A stretch of 64,000 nucleotides of DNA from Micrococcales bacterium (GTDB lineage: Bacteria; Actinomycetota; Actinomycetes; Actinomycetales; Cellulomonadaceae): NCBI GenBank assembly GCA_009777345.1, contig WRMB01000005.1, positions 25,733 to 89,732 of the forward strand, in the 5' to 3' direction. Below the pieces are notes generated by a model, which had not been told where the DNA came from, did no database searches, and saw nothing but the letters and a program-made list of their open reading frames with translations. This document shows positions 54,059 through 63,631 of the stretch, piece by piece (within the stretch, counting starts at the first letter, position 1; every line of letters starts with the position of its first letter). Made by a program: the position numbers and the translations under genes.

Positions 54059-54212
54059 TCTGGACGGAGTAACCCGGTCGATCGTAACAGCAGACCGACC
54101 ACCGCCGCCCGGCAGGAACTAGTCGCGGTGCGGCCAACCACCAGCCAGGCCAGCTCGGCCTTGAGCACCGCGTGTCCACCCCCACGACGATGTTCTGCCA
54201 AGATGTGGGGCC

Positions 54213-56852
54213 ATGAGCTCTTCTGCCACACCGCCCGGGACCGCGCCCACGACCCCGTCGCGACGGGTACCTGACAAACCGGTGCTGGACGGGCTGGAGG
54301 CCCGCTGGGACACGGCCTGGGAGGCCGACGGCACCTACCGCTTCGACCCGACGGCGCCCGCCGAGCGGATGTACTCCATCGACACCCCGCCGCCGACCGT
54401 GTCCGGGTCGCTGCACGTCGGGCACGTCTTCAGCTATACCCACACCGATGTCGTGGCCCGCTACCGGCGCATGCGCGGAGCCGAGGTGTTCTACCCGATG
54501 GGCTGGGACGACAACGGGCTGCCTACCGAACGGCGGGTCCAGTACTACTACGGGGTGCGCTGCGACCCGACGCTGGCGTACGACCCGGACCTGGTGCCTC
54601 CGCAGCAGGGCGGCAAGGCGGTGAAGCCCGCCGACCAGGTGCCGGTGTCGCGGCCCAACTTCATCGAGCTGTGCGAGCAGCTGTCCGTCGCCGACGAGGT
54701 GCAGTTCGAGCAGCTGTGGCGGCACCTGGGCCTGTCGGTCGACTGGACCCGCACCTACCAGACCATCGGCGACAACGCCCGGGCCGTGGCTCAGCAGGCC
54801 TTCCTGCGCAACCTGGCGCGGGGTGAGGCGTACCAGCAGCAGGCGCCGGGGCTGTGGGACGTCACCTACCAGACCGCGGTGGCCCAGGCCGAGGTGCAGG
54901 CCAAAGAGTCGCCCGGCCACTACCACCGGATCGCCTTCCACCCGGTTGATCACGAGACGGACGGTCCGGTATACATCGAGACCACCCGGCCCGAGCTGCT
55001 GCCCGCCTGCGTGGCCCTGATCGCCCACCCCGACGACGAGCGCTACCAGCCGCTGTTCGGCCAGACGGTGCGCAGCCCGCTGTTCGGCGTGGAGCTCCCC
55101 GTGCTGGCCCACCGGGACGCCGAGATGGCCAAGGGTGCCGGTATCGCCATGTGCTGCACCTTCGGCGACCTGACCGACGTGACCTGGTGGCGCGAGCTGG
55201 ACCTGCCCAACCGCAGCGTCGTGGGCCGCGACGGACGCCTGGAACGCACCACCCCCGACTGGCTGACCGGTGCGGGCGCCGAGGTCTACGCCCAGCTGGC
55301 GGGCAAGACGACGTTCTCCGCCCGGGCGGCCGTCGTCGAGGCGCTGCGGGCCTCCGGCGAGATGGAAGGCGATCCCAAGCCCACCGAGCCGGGCCGGACC
55401 GTCGGCTTCTACGAGAAGGGCGACAAACCCCTGGAGATCGTCTCCAGCCGCCAGTGGTACATCCGCAACGGCGGCAGAGACCTGGCGCTGCGCGAGGCCC
55501 TGCTGCGGCGCGGCGCCGAGCTGGCCTTCCACCCGGACTTCATGCGGGTGCGCTACGAGAACTGGGTCGGCGGGCTGAACGGCGACTGGCTGATCTCCCG
55601 GCAGCGGTTCTTCGGGGTGCCGTTCCCTGTGTGGTACCCGCTGGACGAGCAGGGCGAACCGCGCTACGACACCCCCCTGACCCCGAGCGAAGAGGCGCTG
55701 CCGGTCGACCCGTCGTCCGATGTGCCGGTCGGGTACACCGCCGACCAGCGCGGTGTGCCGGGCGGTTTCGTCGGCGACCCCGACATCATGGACACCTGGG
55801 CGACCAGCTCGCTGACCCCGCACGTCGCCGCCGGGTGGCGGGACGACCCGGCGCTGTTCGCCAAGCTGTTCCCCATGTCGCTGCGCCCCCAGGGCCAGGA
55901 GATCATCCGCACCTGGTTGTTCTCCACGGTGGTCCGCTCCCACCTGGAGCACGGGTCGCTGCCCTGGTCCCATGCGGCGATCTCCGGGTGGATCGTGGAC
56001 CGCGACCACAAGAAGATCGGCAAGTCCACCGGCAACGCCATCGTCCCCAGCGACTCGTTGGAGAAGTTCGGCGCCGACGGGGTGCGGTACTGGGCGGCAT
56101 CGGCCAGGCTCGGCACCGACGCGGCGTTCGAAGAGAGCCAGATGAAGATCGGCCGTCGCCTGGCGACCAAGATCCTCAATGCCGCGAAGTTCGCGCTGTC
56201 CTTCGGCGATACCGACTCCCCCGTCAGCCTGGACCCGGCGGCGGTGACCGTGCCGCTGGACCGGGCCGTCCTGGCCGGTCTGGCCGAGGTGGTGGAACAG
56301 GCCACGACCGCACTGGAGGCCTACGACCACACCCGGGCCCTGGAGGTCACCGAGACGTTCTTCTGGACCTTCTGCGACGACTACCTGGAGCTGGTCAAGG
56401 ACCGGGCCTACGCCGACGCGTCCGACCCGGCCGGGGCCGCCTCGGCCCGCACCGCCCTGGCCCTGGCCCTGGACGTGCTGCTGCGGCTGTTCGCACCGGT
56501 GCTGCCGTTCGCCACCGAAGAGGTCTGGTCCTGGTGGCGGGAGGGCTCGGTGCACCGCCAGCCCTGGCCGGACGCGGCCCCGCTGCGGACGGTGGCAGGC
56601 GATGTGCCGCCGGGCGTCGTCGCGGCGGCAGGCCAGGCGCTGGCTGCCCTGCGGAAGGTCAAGTCTGAAGCGAAAGTGTCGATGCGTACCGAGGTGAGCA
56701 GCGTGCGCCTGACCGTCCCCCACGACACCGCCGACGCGGTGCGTACCGCCCTGGCCGACCTGCGGTCCGCCGGGCGGGTCACCGGCCGGCTGGACCTGGT
56801 CGCCGCCGACGTGCCCACCCCGGTGGCCGAAGCCGAGCTGGTCGTCTCATGA
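54213..56852 (+). CDS. valS: Valyl-tRNA synthetase
   Basis: 879 residues. Class I signature HVGH (SGSLHVGHVFSYTHTD) and KMSKS-like KIGKS (DHKKIGKSTGNAI) are present. The segment GWDDNGLPTERRVQ and a GVRCDP end mark the ValRS lineage common in actinobacteria and alphaproteobacterial relatives. An editing domain (CP1), anticodon-binding region and a short C-terminal helix follow; there is no long coiled-coil tail. It charges tRNA-Val. The stop overlaps the next gene by 4 nt. An open antisense frame across it is a shadow. Confidence 0.96.
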   Translation: MSSSATPPGTAPTTPSRRVPDKPVLDGLEARWDTAWEADGTYRFDPTAPAERMYSIDTPPPTVSGSLHVGHVFSYTHTDVVARYRRMRGAEVFYPMGWDDNGLPTERRVQYYYGVRCDPTLAYDPDLVPPQQGGKAVKPADQVPVSRPNFIELCEQLSVADEVQFEQLWRHLGLSVDWTRTYQTIGDNARAVAQQAFLRNLARGEAYQQQAPGLWDVTYQTAVAQAEVQAKESPGHYHRIAFHPVDHETDGPVYIETTRPELLPACVALIAHPDDERYQPLFGQTVRSPLFGVELPVLAHRDAEMAKGAGIAMCCTFGDLTDVTWWRELDLPNRSVVGRDGRLERTTPDWLTGAGAEVYAQLAGKTTFSARAAVVEALRASGEMEGDPKPTEPGRTVGFYEKGDKPLEIVSSRQWYIRNGGRDLALREALLRRGAELAFHPDFMRVRYENWVGGLNGDWLISRQRFFGVPFPVWYPLDEQGEPRYDTPLTPSEEALPVDPSSDVPVGYTADQRGVPGGFVGDPDIMDTWATSSLTPHVAAGWRDDPALFAKLFPMSLRPQGQEIIRTWLFSTVVRSHLEHGSLPWSHAAISGWIVDRDHKKIGKSTGNAIVPSDSLEKFGADGVRYWAASARLGTDAAFEESQMKIGRRLATKILNAAKFALSFGDTDSPVSLDPAAVTVPLDRAVLAGLAEVVEQATTALEAYDHTRALEVTETFFWTFCDDYLELVKDRAYADASDPAGAASARTALALALDVLLRLFAPVLPFATEEVWSWWREGSVHRQPWPDAAPLRTVAGDVPPGVVAAAGQALAALRKVKSEAKVSMRTEVSSVRLTVPHDTADAVRTALADLRSAGRVTGRLDLVAADVPTPVAEAELVVS

Positions 56853-58720
56853 CCCGCGAAGCCCACACCCCGGCCCCGGTGCCCGACGACCCGACCCGCT
56901 CGGGACCCCAGCTGCTGGCTGACAACCTGGCCGAGAACCCCGACCGGGTGTTCATCGAGTACAAGGACGACGGCACCTGGCGGCCGGTCACCCTGGCCGA
57001 GTTCGACCGTCAGGTCCGGGCTGTGGCCAAGGGCCTGGTGGTGTCCGGTATCAACGTCGGCGACCGGGTCGCGATCATGTCCCGCAACCGGTACGAGTGG
57101 ACCCTGCTGGACTTCGCCGTCTGGGCGGCGGGCGGGGTCGGGGTGCCGGTCTACGAGACGTCGTCGGCCGAGCAGGTGCGCTGGATCTGCGCCGACGCCG
57201 GGGTCCGGCTGGCCCTGGTCGAGACCCCCGACCACGCCGGAACGGTCGGCCAGGTACGCGACGACCTGCCCGGTCTGGTCGAGGTCCTGGCCATCGACGA
57301 CGGCGCGGTGGGCACGCTCGTCGCCCGCGGCCAGGACCTGGACGACGCCGAGGTGAACCGCCGCGCGGGCCTGGCCCAGGCCGACACCCTGGCGACCGTC
57401 ATCTACACCTCCGGCACCACGGGACGACCCAAGGGCGTCGAGCTGACCCACGGCAACCTGGTGACCCACGCCTACAACGGGGCGCGGGGACCGATGCGCG
57501 TGGTCTTCGACACCGACCCGACCGACCCGCAGCCCCGCACCGTGCTGTTCATGCCGCTGGCCCACGTGTTCGCCCGGTACGTCCAGATGGTCACCCTGGT
57601 CGGCCGCGGCGTGCTGGCCCACTGCCCCGATACCCGGCACCTGCTGGACGATCTGGCGGCGGTCAGGCCGTCGTACATCCTGGCGGTGCCCCGGGTGTTC
57701 GAGAAGGTCTACAACTCCGCCGACCAGAAAGCCGCCTCAGGGGCCAAGCGGCGGATCTTCCGCTGGTCGGCGAAGGTCGCGATCACCTACTCGCGCGCCC
57801 TGGACACCAAGCGCGGCCCGTCCCCAGCGCTGCGGGCCGCGCACCAGCTGGCCGACCGTCTGGTCTACCGCAAGGTGCGGACCGCGTTCGGCGGACAGCT
57901 GGCCTACGCGATCTCCGGCGGGGCGCCACTCGGGGAACGGCTCGGGCACTACTTCCGCAGTGTCGGCGTGACCATCATGGAGGGCTACGGCCTGACCGAG
58001 ACCATGGCCCCCACATCGGTCAACCCGCCGGGCCTGACCAAGGTCGGCACGGTCGGCCCGGCGTTCCCCGGCACCTGGGTGCGGGTGGACGACGACGGCG
58101 AGATCTGGGTCAAGGGCCCGCACGTCTTCCGCGGCTACCGCAACGAGGTCGAGGCGACCAGAGAGGCCCTGGTGGACGGCTGGTTCGCGACCGGTGACCT
58201 GGGCAGCCTGGACGACGACGGCTACCTGTCGATCACCGGCCGCAAGAAGGAGATCATCGTCACCGCCAGCGGCAAGAACGTCGCCCCGGCGCTGCTCGAA
58301 GACCGGCTGCGCGGCCACCCGCTGGTCAGCCAGGTGGTCGTCGTCGGCGACCAGCGACCGTTCGTCGCCGCCCTGGTCACCCTGGACCGGGAGATGCTGC
58401 CCGGCTGGTTGTCCTCCCACGGTCTGCCGCCGATGGACGTCACGGTCGCCGCCTGTCACCCCCGGGTGCTGGCAGCCCTGGACGCCGCGGTGACCCGGAC
58501 CAACGAGGTGGTCTCCCGCGCCGAGTCGATCCGCAAGATCACGGTGCTGGACACCGACTTCACCGAGGCCAACGGCTACCTCACCCCGTCGACCAAGGTG
58601 AAACGGGCCCTGGTGCTGCGCGACTTCGCCGCCCAGGTCGACGCCCTCTACGTCGACACCCGCCCGGCCGAGACCGATACCGCCGACGACGACCCCGAGC
58701 CCGTCGATCCCGGCGCGTGA
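56849..58720 (+). CDS. Long-chain acyl-CoA synthetase (FadD15-like)
   Basis: 623 residues, coupled to valS by a 4-nt overlap. AMP-binding signature YTSGTTGRPKGVELTHGNLV, EGYGLTETMAPTSVN, GWFATGDLG, and RKKEIIVTASGKNVAPALLE. The C-terminal Lys in STKVKRALVLRD is the invariant catalytic one. It activates fatty acids for lipid synthesis or degradation. Long-chain acyl-CoA synthetases of this branch are typical in Micrococcales. Its coupling to valS has no evident metabolic logic. Confidence 0.92.
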   Translation: MTREAHTPAPVPDDPTRSGPQLLADNLAENPDRVFIEYKDDGTWRPVTLAEFDRQVRAVAKGLVVSGINVGDRVAIMSRNRYEWTLLDFAVWAAGGVGVPVYETSSAEQVRWICADAGVRLALVETPDHAGTVGQVRDDLPGLVEVLAIDDGAVGTLVARGQDLDDAEVNRRAGLAQADTLATVIYTSGTTGRPKGVELTHGNLVTHAYNGARGPMRVVFDTDPTDPQPRTVLFMPLAHVFARYVQMVTLVGRGVLAHCPDTRHLLDDLAAVRPSYILAVPRVFEKVYNSADQKAASGAKRRIFRWSAKVAITYSRALDTKRGPSPALRAAHQLADRLVYRKVRTAFGGQLAYAISGGAPLGERLGHYFRSVGVTIMEGYGLTETMAPTSVNPPGLTKVGTVGPAFPGTWVRVDDDGEIWVKGPHVFRGYRNEVEATREALVDGWFATGDLGSLDDDGYLSITGRKKEIIVTASGKNVAPALLEDRLRGHPLVSQVVVVGDQRPFVAALVTLDREMLPGWLSSHGLPPMDVTVAACHPRVLAALDAAVTRTNEVVSRAESIRKITVLDTDFTEANGYLTPSTKVKRALVLRDFAAQVDALYVDTRPAETDTADDDPEPVDPGA

Positions 58721-58835
58721 CCGTCCGCCGACGAGCATCGCCCACCGTGGTTCCGGACAGCCGGTTCGGTCCGCTGGTCTCCTGCCGGACCCCGTCCGAC
58801 GTGAGGCGGCCGCACGACGTCGACGTCCTGTCTCG

Positions 58836-59162
58836 CTACGACGGCTGCTCGCTGGCCTGGCGTCCGTCCGCCTCGCGCCGCAGCCGGGTGTGATGGCGGA
58901 TCACCTCGGCGACGAGGAACGTGAGGAACTTCTCCGCGAACTCCGGGTCGAGCCCGGCCTGGTCGGCCAGGGTCCGCAGCCGGGTGACCTGCTCGGCCTC
59001 CCGGTCCGGGTCGGCCGGGGGCAGGCCGGTCCGGGCCTTGAGCACACCGACCTGCTGGGTGTGCTTGAACCGTTCGGCGAGCAGGTGGACCAGCGCAGCG
59101 TCGATATTGTCGATGCTGGCGCGCAGCCGAGCCAGCTCGGCATCAGCAGGGAGGTCGGGCAC
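58836..59162 (-). CDS. Chorismate mutase (AroQ type)
   Basis: 108 residues. All-helical AroQ pattern: LRASIDNIDAALVHLLAERF with the Arg and Asp of the active site, KHTQQVGVLKARTGLPPADP, DREAEQVTRLR, and FLTFLVAEVIRHH. It converts chorismate to prephenate for phenylalanine and tyrosine synthesis. Lies between the acyl-CoA synthetase (convergent) and clpX (same strand). 115 bp on its downstream side hold nothing recognisable. Confidence 0.9.
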   Translation of the reverse strand: MPDLPADAELARLRASIDNIDAALVHLLAERFKHTQQVGVLKARTGLPPADPDREAEQVTRLRTLADQAGLDPEFAEKFLTFLVAEVIRHHTRLRREADGRQASEQPS

Positions 59163-59183
59163 GTCTGAGATGGTACTCGGGCG

Positions 59184-59218
59184 GGCCTGGCGGTTCCCTG
59201 CAGGGAACCCGTCAGGCC
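59184..59218 (-). terminator. Terminator-like hairpin at the end of clpX
   Basis: A perfect 18-bp palindrome (59192-59209, GGTTCCCTG and its complement) extends with mismatches to 59184-59218. It overlaps the clpX stop codon at 59212-59214. It separates clpX from the chorismate mutase gene. Confidence 0.75.
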
Positions 59219-60498
59219 GACTTCTCCCGGGGCGGACGCTTGGCCGCCGTGGGGCGGGTGATAGTACGGGGCACCAGGGTCGGGTAGACGTTCTGCAGCA
59301 CCGTCTCCCGGGTGACGACCACCCGTTCCACGTCGTCGCGGCTCGGCACCTCGAACATCACCTGCTGCAGCACCTCTTCGAGGATGGCCCGCAGCCCCCG
59401 GGCCCCCGTGCCGCGCAGCAGCGCCTGGTCGGCGACCGCTTCCACCGCGCCGCCGGTGAGCTCCAGCTCGACCCCGTCGATCTGGAACATCCGCTGGTAC
59501 TGCTTGACCAGGGCGTTGCGCGGTTCGGTGAGGATGCGCACCAGGGCGTCGCGGTCCAGCGGCGAGACGGTGGTGATCACCGGCAGCCGCCCGACGAACT
59601 CCGGGATCAGGCCGAACTTCAGCAGGTCCTCCGGCATGACGTCACCGAGCACGTCACCGTCGTCGGCGGCGTGCAGCGGGGCGCCGAAGCCGATGCCGTG
59701 CCGACCGGACCGGTTGGAGATGATGTCGTCCAGCCCGGCGAAGGCCCCGGCCACGATGAACAGCACGTTCGTCGTGTCGATCTGGATGAACTCCTGGTGC
59801 GGGTGCTTGCGGCCGCCCTGCGGCGGGACCGAGGCCGTGGTGCCCTCGATGATCTTCAGCAGCGCCTGCTGCACACCCTCCCCGGACACGTCCCGGGTGA
59901 TCGACGGGTTCTCCGACTTGCGGGCGATCTTGTCGACCTCGTCGATGTAGATGATGCCCGTCTCGGCCTTCTTCACGTCGTAGTCGGCCGCCTGGATCAG
60001 CTTGAGCAGGATGTTCTCCACGTCCTCGCCGACGTAGCCGGCCTCCGTCAGGGCCGTGGCGTCGGCCATCGCGAACGGGACGTTGAGCATCTTGGCCAGG
60101 GTCTGCGCCAGGTAGGTCTTGCCGCACCCGGTCGGGCCGATGAGCAGGATGTTCGACTTGGAGATCTCCACCCGCTCCTCAGGGTTCTGCACCTTGACGT
60201 CACCGGCGTTGATCCGCTTGTAGTGGTTGTACACCGCCACGGCCAGCGACCGCTTGGCCTGCTCCTGGCCGATGATGTACTGCTCCAGGAACTCGAAGAT
60301 CTGCCGGGGCTTGGGCAGGTCGGTCACCGTGCCGGTCTCCGGCTGCTCCAGCTCTTCTTCGATGATCTCGTTGCACAGGTCGATGCACTCGTCGCAGATG
60401 TACACGCCGGGGCCCGCGATGAGCTTCTTGACCTGCTTCTGGGACTTCCCGCAGAACGAGCACTTGAGCAGGTCAGCCCCATCACCGATGCGTGCCAC
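59212..60498 (-). CDS. clpX: ATP-dependent Clp protease ATP-binding subunit ClpX
   Basis: 428 residues. N-terminal zinc-binding domain ([17 protein letters not shown], then [10 protein letters not shown]), Walker [13 protein letters not shown], Walker [11 protein letters not shown], and the ClpP-binding loop region with IGFG. Sensor-2 [10 protein letters not shown]. It unfolds substrates and feeds them to ClpP1P2. Downstream of clpP2 on the same strand, with a 247-bp gap that contains alternative hairpins. Confidence 0.97.
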   Translation of the reverse strand: MARIGDGADLLKCSFCGKSQKQVKKLIAGPGVYICDECIDLCNEIIEEELEQPETGTVTDLPKPRQIFEFLEQYIIGQEQAKRSLAVAVYNHYKRINAGDVKVQNPEERVEISKSNILLIGPTGCGKTYLAQTLAKMLNVPFAMADATALTEAGYVGEDVENILLKLIQAADYDVKKAETGIIYIDEVDKIARKSENPSITRDVSGEGVQQALLKIIEGTTASVPPQGGRKHPHQEFIQIDTTNVLFIVAGAFAGLDDIISNRSGRHGIGFGAPLHAADDGDVLGDVMPEDLLKFGLIPEFVGRLPVITTVSPLDRDALVRILTEPRNALVKQYQRMFQIDGVELELTGGAVEAVADQALLRGTGARGLRAILEEVLQQVMFEVPSRDDVERVVVTRETVLQNVYPTLVPRTITRPTAAKRPPREKSA

Positions 60499-60645
60499 TG
60501 GTGCCCGTCCCTTCTCGTCTCACGCCCGGTACCGCACCGGCGCCGACCTCGACCAGCGACGGTGTGACAGACGCTCTACCAACCATGACACACCAGGTGC
60601 GCGGATGCGTCAGGTTCGGTGGCGAAAGTTCCCCTCGTACCGATC

Positions 60646-60670
60646 GGCACCTGGTGGTGCCAGTACCAGG
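60646..60670 (-). promoter_or_regulatory. Two mutually exclusive hairpins between clpP2 and clpX
   Basis: GGCACC-TGGT-GGTGCC (60646-60661) overlaps CCTGGT...ACCAGG (60650-60670), and both cannot form together. The 247-bp region between the genes (60499-60745) shows no gene. An attenuator or the clpX promoter-leader is plausible, unproven. Confidence 0.4.
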
Positions 60671-60745
60671 AGTCTGCCCCAGCCGACCCACATTCGGGTG
60701 ACGCGGCGCGCATGTCGCCGTGTCTGGTCTGTATCGGCGGGCGGC

Positions 60746-61453
60746 TCACGACGACGGGGGCTCCGGCACGACCGTGGCCACGGCACCCTTGCGGCTGGTC
60801 AGCACCTGGTCGACCATCCCGTACTCCAGCGCCTGCTGGGCGGTGAGGATCTTGTCCCGCTCGATGTCCTTGCGCACCTGGTCGACCGCCTGCCCGGTGT
60901 GGTGGGCGATGGTCTCCTCCAGCCACTCGCGCATCCGGATCAGCTCGTTGGCGTGGATCTCGATGTCCGACGCCTGGGCGTAGCCACCTTCCATCGCCGG
61001 CTGGTGGATCAGCACCCGGGCGTTGGGCAGCGCCAGCCGCTTGCCCGGCGAGCCTGCCGCCAGCAGCACCGCCGCCGCCGAGGCGGCCTGGCCCAGGCAC
61101 ACCGTCTGGATCTGCGGCTTGATGTACAGCATCGTGTCGTAGATCGCCGTCAGCGCGGTGAACGAACCACCCGGGGAGTTGATGTAGATGATGATGTCGC
61201 GGTCCGGGTCGGTGCTCTCCAGCACCAGCAGCTGGGCCATGACGTCGTCGGCGGAGGCGTCGTCCACCTGCACGCCGAGGAAGACGATGCGGTCCTCGAA
61301 CAGCTTGGTGTAGGGGTCCTGGCGCTTGAAGCCGTAGGCGGTGCGCTCCTCGAACTGGGGCAGCACGTAGCGGCCGACCGGGGACGCGGGGGCCAGTCCC
61401 CCAGCCAGGCGGGCGGCGGTACGCAGGTAGTGCGACTCGGTGCTCATGCTCAT
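60746..61453 (-). CDS. clpP2: ATP-dependent Clp protease proteolytic subunit ClpP2
   Basis: 235 residues from ATG 61453, with GAGGGA upstream. Catalytic triad: Ser in [14 protein letters not shown], His in [13 protein letters not shown], Asp near EYGMVDQVL. The N-terminal [14 protein letters not shown] and [16 protein letters not shown] strands fit. Actinobacteria require both ClpP1 and ClpP2 in a mixed tetradecamer. It overlaps nothing and follows clpP1 by 7 nt. Confidence 0.95.
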   Translation of the reverse strand: MSMSTESHYLRTAARLAGGLAPASPVGRYVLPQFEERTAYGFKRQDPYTKLFEDRIVFLGVQVDDASADDVMAQLLVLESTDPDRDIIIYINSPGGSFTALTAIYDTMLYIKPQIQTVCLGQAASAAAVLLAAGSPGKRLALPNARVLIHQPAMEGGYAQASDIEIHANELIRMREWLEETIAHHTGQAVDQVRKDIERDKILTAQQALEYGMVDQVLTSRKGAVATVVPEPPSS

Positions 61454-61460
61454 GTCTCCC

Positions 61461-62111
61461 TCAGCCTTTCGCCGACCCAGATCCCTTTGTCGACCCGCCG
61501 CCGGTGCCCCCACCACCGGCGACCGACGTGGCCTGGGTGACCACGTGGTCCACGAAGCCGTACTCCATCGCCTCGGCCGCCGTGAACCACCGGTCCCGGT
61601 CGGAGTCGGAGAGGATCTTGTCCAGCGGCTGACCGGTCTGCTCCGCCGTGAGGTCGGCCAGGGTGCGCTTCATGTGCATGATGAGCTGGGCGTTGATCCG
61701 CACGTCCGTCGCGGTACCGGAGATCCCGCCGGACGGCTGGTGCATCATCACCCGCGCGTGCGGGGTGGCGTACCGCTTGCCCTTGGCCCCCGAGGAGAGC
61801 AGGAACTGACCCATCGACGCGGCCATGCCCATAGCGATCGTCGCCACGTCCGGCTCGATGTACTGCATGGTGTCGTAGATCGCCATGCCCGCGGTGATCG
61901 AACCGCCCGGGGAGTTGATGTACAGCCAGACGTCCTTGTCCGGGTCCTCCGCGGCCAGCAGCAGCATCTGCGCGCAGATCGCGTTGGCGTTCTCGTCACG
62001 GACCTCCGAACCGAGCCAGATGATCCGCTCGCGCAGCAGACGGTTGTAGATGTGGTCGTTGAGGCCGAACCCGGGGCCGTCGGCCCGGGCGTTCACCGGC
62101 TGCGTGTTCAA
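61461..62111 (-). CDS. clpP1: ATP-dependent Clp protease proteolytic subunit ClpP1
   Basis: 216 residues from TTG 62111, chosen because GGGAGG lies 4 nt upstream; an in-frame GTG five codons on is an alternative. Catalytic residues: Ser in [14 protein letters not shown], His in [11 protein letters not shown], Asp near [29 protein letters not shown] is the central motif. The last ~25 residues are a Gly/Ser/Thr-rich tail absent from many ClpP proteins. Upstream lies an inverted repeat at 62179-62195. Confidence 0.93.
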   Translation of the reverse strand: MNTQPVNARADGPGFGLNDHIYNRLLRERIIWLGSEVRDENANAICAQMLLLAAEDPDKDVWLYINSPGGSITAGMAIYDTMQYIEPDVATIAMGMAASMGQFLLSSGAKGKRYATPHARVMMHQPSGGISGTATDVRINAQLIMHMKRTLADLTAEQTGQPLDKILSDSDRDRWFTAAEAMEYGFVDHVVTQATSVAGGGGTGGGSTKGSGSAKG

Positions 62112-62178
62112 AGCGCCTCCCAGCTCGCGACTGTATGCGTCTGGCACCCTAGCCCCCAGACGCCCGGATCCGCCGTCC

Positions 62179-62195
62179 CGCAACCCACCGTTTCG
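62179..62195. promoter_or_regulatory. Imperfect inverted repeat upstream of clpP1
   Basis: CGCAAC-CCACC-GTTTCG (one mismatch) is 68 bp before the clpP1 start. clpP operons in actinobacteria are often controlled by the activator ClgR at dyads in this position. The match to a ClgR consensus was not verified. Confidence 0.3.
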
Positions 62196-62221
62196 CTGTC
62201 GGCGCAGGAAGAAGGCGGTGG

Positions 62222-63631
62222 TCAGAAGACCGACGAGATATCTGATGCCGAGCTGGACGACGCCGGGGCGGCCGGCAGGTCGGTGGCAGCGTCGGAGTCG
62301 GAGTCGGAGCCGGAGCTGTCTGGGGTGGGGGCCTGGTCCTCGGCGTCGGTGCCGATGTACTGGCTCAGGTCGATGGGGTTGCCGTCGGGGCCGACGACGG
62401 TGACGCGGCGCAGGGCCACGGCCAGCGACTTGCCGCGGGCCACCTCGGCGGCGACGGCCGGGACCTGGCCGCGCTCGGACAGCGTGGAGATGAAGGTGCT
62501 CGGGTCCATGCCGTACTGCTGGGACATGCTCAGCAGGTACTGGAGCAGCTCGTCCTGGGAGACCTTGACCTGCAGCTTCTCGGCCAGGGTGTCGAGGAGG
62601 ATCTGGCGGCGCAGCGTCGTGGTCGACTCCTCGGTGACCTCGGCGCGGTGCTCGTCGTCGGCCTCGCGGCCCTCGCCGGACAGGTGCTCGGCGACCTCGG
62701 CCTCGACCAGGTCGGTCGGCACGGGGATGTCCACGTCGGCCAGCAGACGGTCCAGCAGGCGGTCCCTGGCCTGGGAGACCTGCTCGGCGACCTTGCTGGC
62801 ACCGGCCTGGGTGCGCAGGTCGTCGCGCAACTCGTCGATGGTGTCGAACTCGCTGGCCTCCTCGGCGAACTCGTCGTCAGCCTCGGGCAGCCGACGTTCT
62901 TTCACGGCCGTGGCGGTGAGCGTCACCTGGGCCTTCTCCCCCGCGTGGTCACCACCGGCCAGCGCCGTCTCGAAGGTCGTGGTCTCCCCCGCGGACAGAC
63001 CGGTCAGGGCCTCGTCCATACCGTCGAGCATGGTGCCCGACCCGATCCGGTAGCTGACGCCGGAGACCTGGTCGACCGGCTCGTCGTCGATCTTCGCGAC
63101 CAGGTCCAGGGCGACGAAGTCGCCGTCGGCCGCGGGCCGGTCCACCCCGACCAGGGTGCCGAAGCGCTCGCGCAGCGCGTCCAGCCGTTCGGCGATGTCC
63201 TCGTCGGTCACCTCGGTGCCGTCCACCTCGACCTTCCACGTGCTCAGGTCCGGCAGGTCCAGGACGGGACGCACCACCACCTCCGCGGTGAAGCGCAGCT
63301 CGTCGGACGGCTTCTCGTCCTTGCCGGGCAGGCCGGGCACGGCGGTGACGTCCACCTCCGGCGGGGCCAGCGGGCGCAGGTCGTTGTCGCGCACCGCGTC
63401 GGCGTAGAAGCCGGACAGGCCCTCGTTGACCGCGTGCTCCATCACCGCGGCCCGGCCGACCCGCTGGTCGACGATCCGCGGCGGCACCTTGCCCTTGCGG
63501 AACCCGGGCACCGTGATCTGCTCGGCGATGTGCTTGTAGGCGTGGTCGATGCTCGGCTTGAGCTCGTCGAGGGTCACCTCGACGGTCAACCGCACCTTGG
63601 TCGGCTCGAGGGTCTCGACGGCACTCTTCAC
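62222..63631 (-). CDS. tig: Trigger factor
   Basis: 469 residues. N-terminal ribosome-binding domain with [11 protein letters not shown] (the signature loop), a central FKBP-type peptidyl-prolyl isomerase domain (about 160-245) and a helical C-terminal domain. The last ~45 residues are a Ser/Asp-rich acidic tail. It is a ribosome-associated chaperone. Gene order tig-clpP1-clpP2-clpX is widely conserved. Its leader 63632-64000 holds no gene. Confidence 0.96.
   Translation of the reverse strand: MKSAVETLEPTKVRLTVEVTLDELKPSIDHAYKHIAEQITVPGFRKGKVPPRIVDQRVGRAAVMEHAVNEGLSGFYADAVRDNDLRPLAPPEVDVTAVPGLPGKDEKPSDELRFTAEVVVRPVLDLPDLSTWKVEVDGTEVTDEDIAERLDALRERFGTLVGVDRPAADGDFVALDLVAKIDDEPVDQVSGVSYRIGSGTMLDGMDEALTGLSAGETTTFETALAGGDHAGEKAQVTLTATAVKERRLPEADDEFAEEASEFDTIDELRDDLRTQAGASKVAEQVSQARDRLLDRLLADVDIPVPTDLVEAEVAEHLSGEGREADDEHRAEVTEESTTTLRRQILLDTLAEKLQVKVSQDELLQYLLSMSQQYGMDPSTFISTLSERGQVPAVAAEVARGKSLAVALRRVTVVGPDGNPIDLSQYIGTDAEDQAPTPDSSGSDSDSDAATDLPAAPASSSSASDISSVF

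Noticed and set aside
55990..56060. KIGKS in ValRS as a missing KMSKS motif
   Set aside because: Variation at the second position is common in this family and the key lysines are kept.
53982..56723. A 913-residue minus-strand frame across valS
   Set aside because: Antisense shadow of a well-supported synthetase gene; low-complexity composition.
60746..62111. clpP duplication as an anomaly
   Set aside because: Two distinct ClpP subunits encoded in tandem are normal in actinobacteria.
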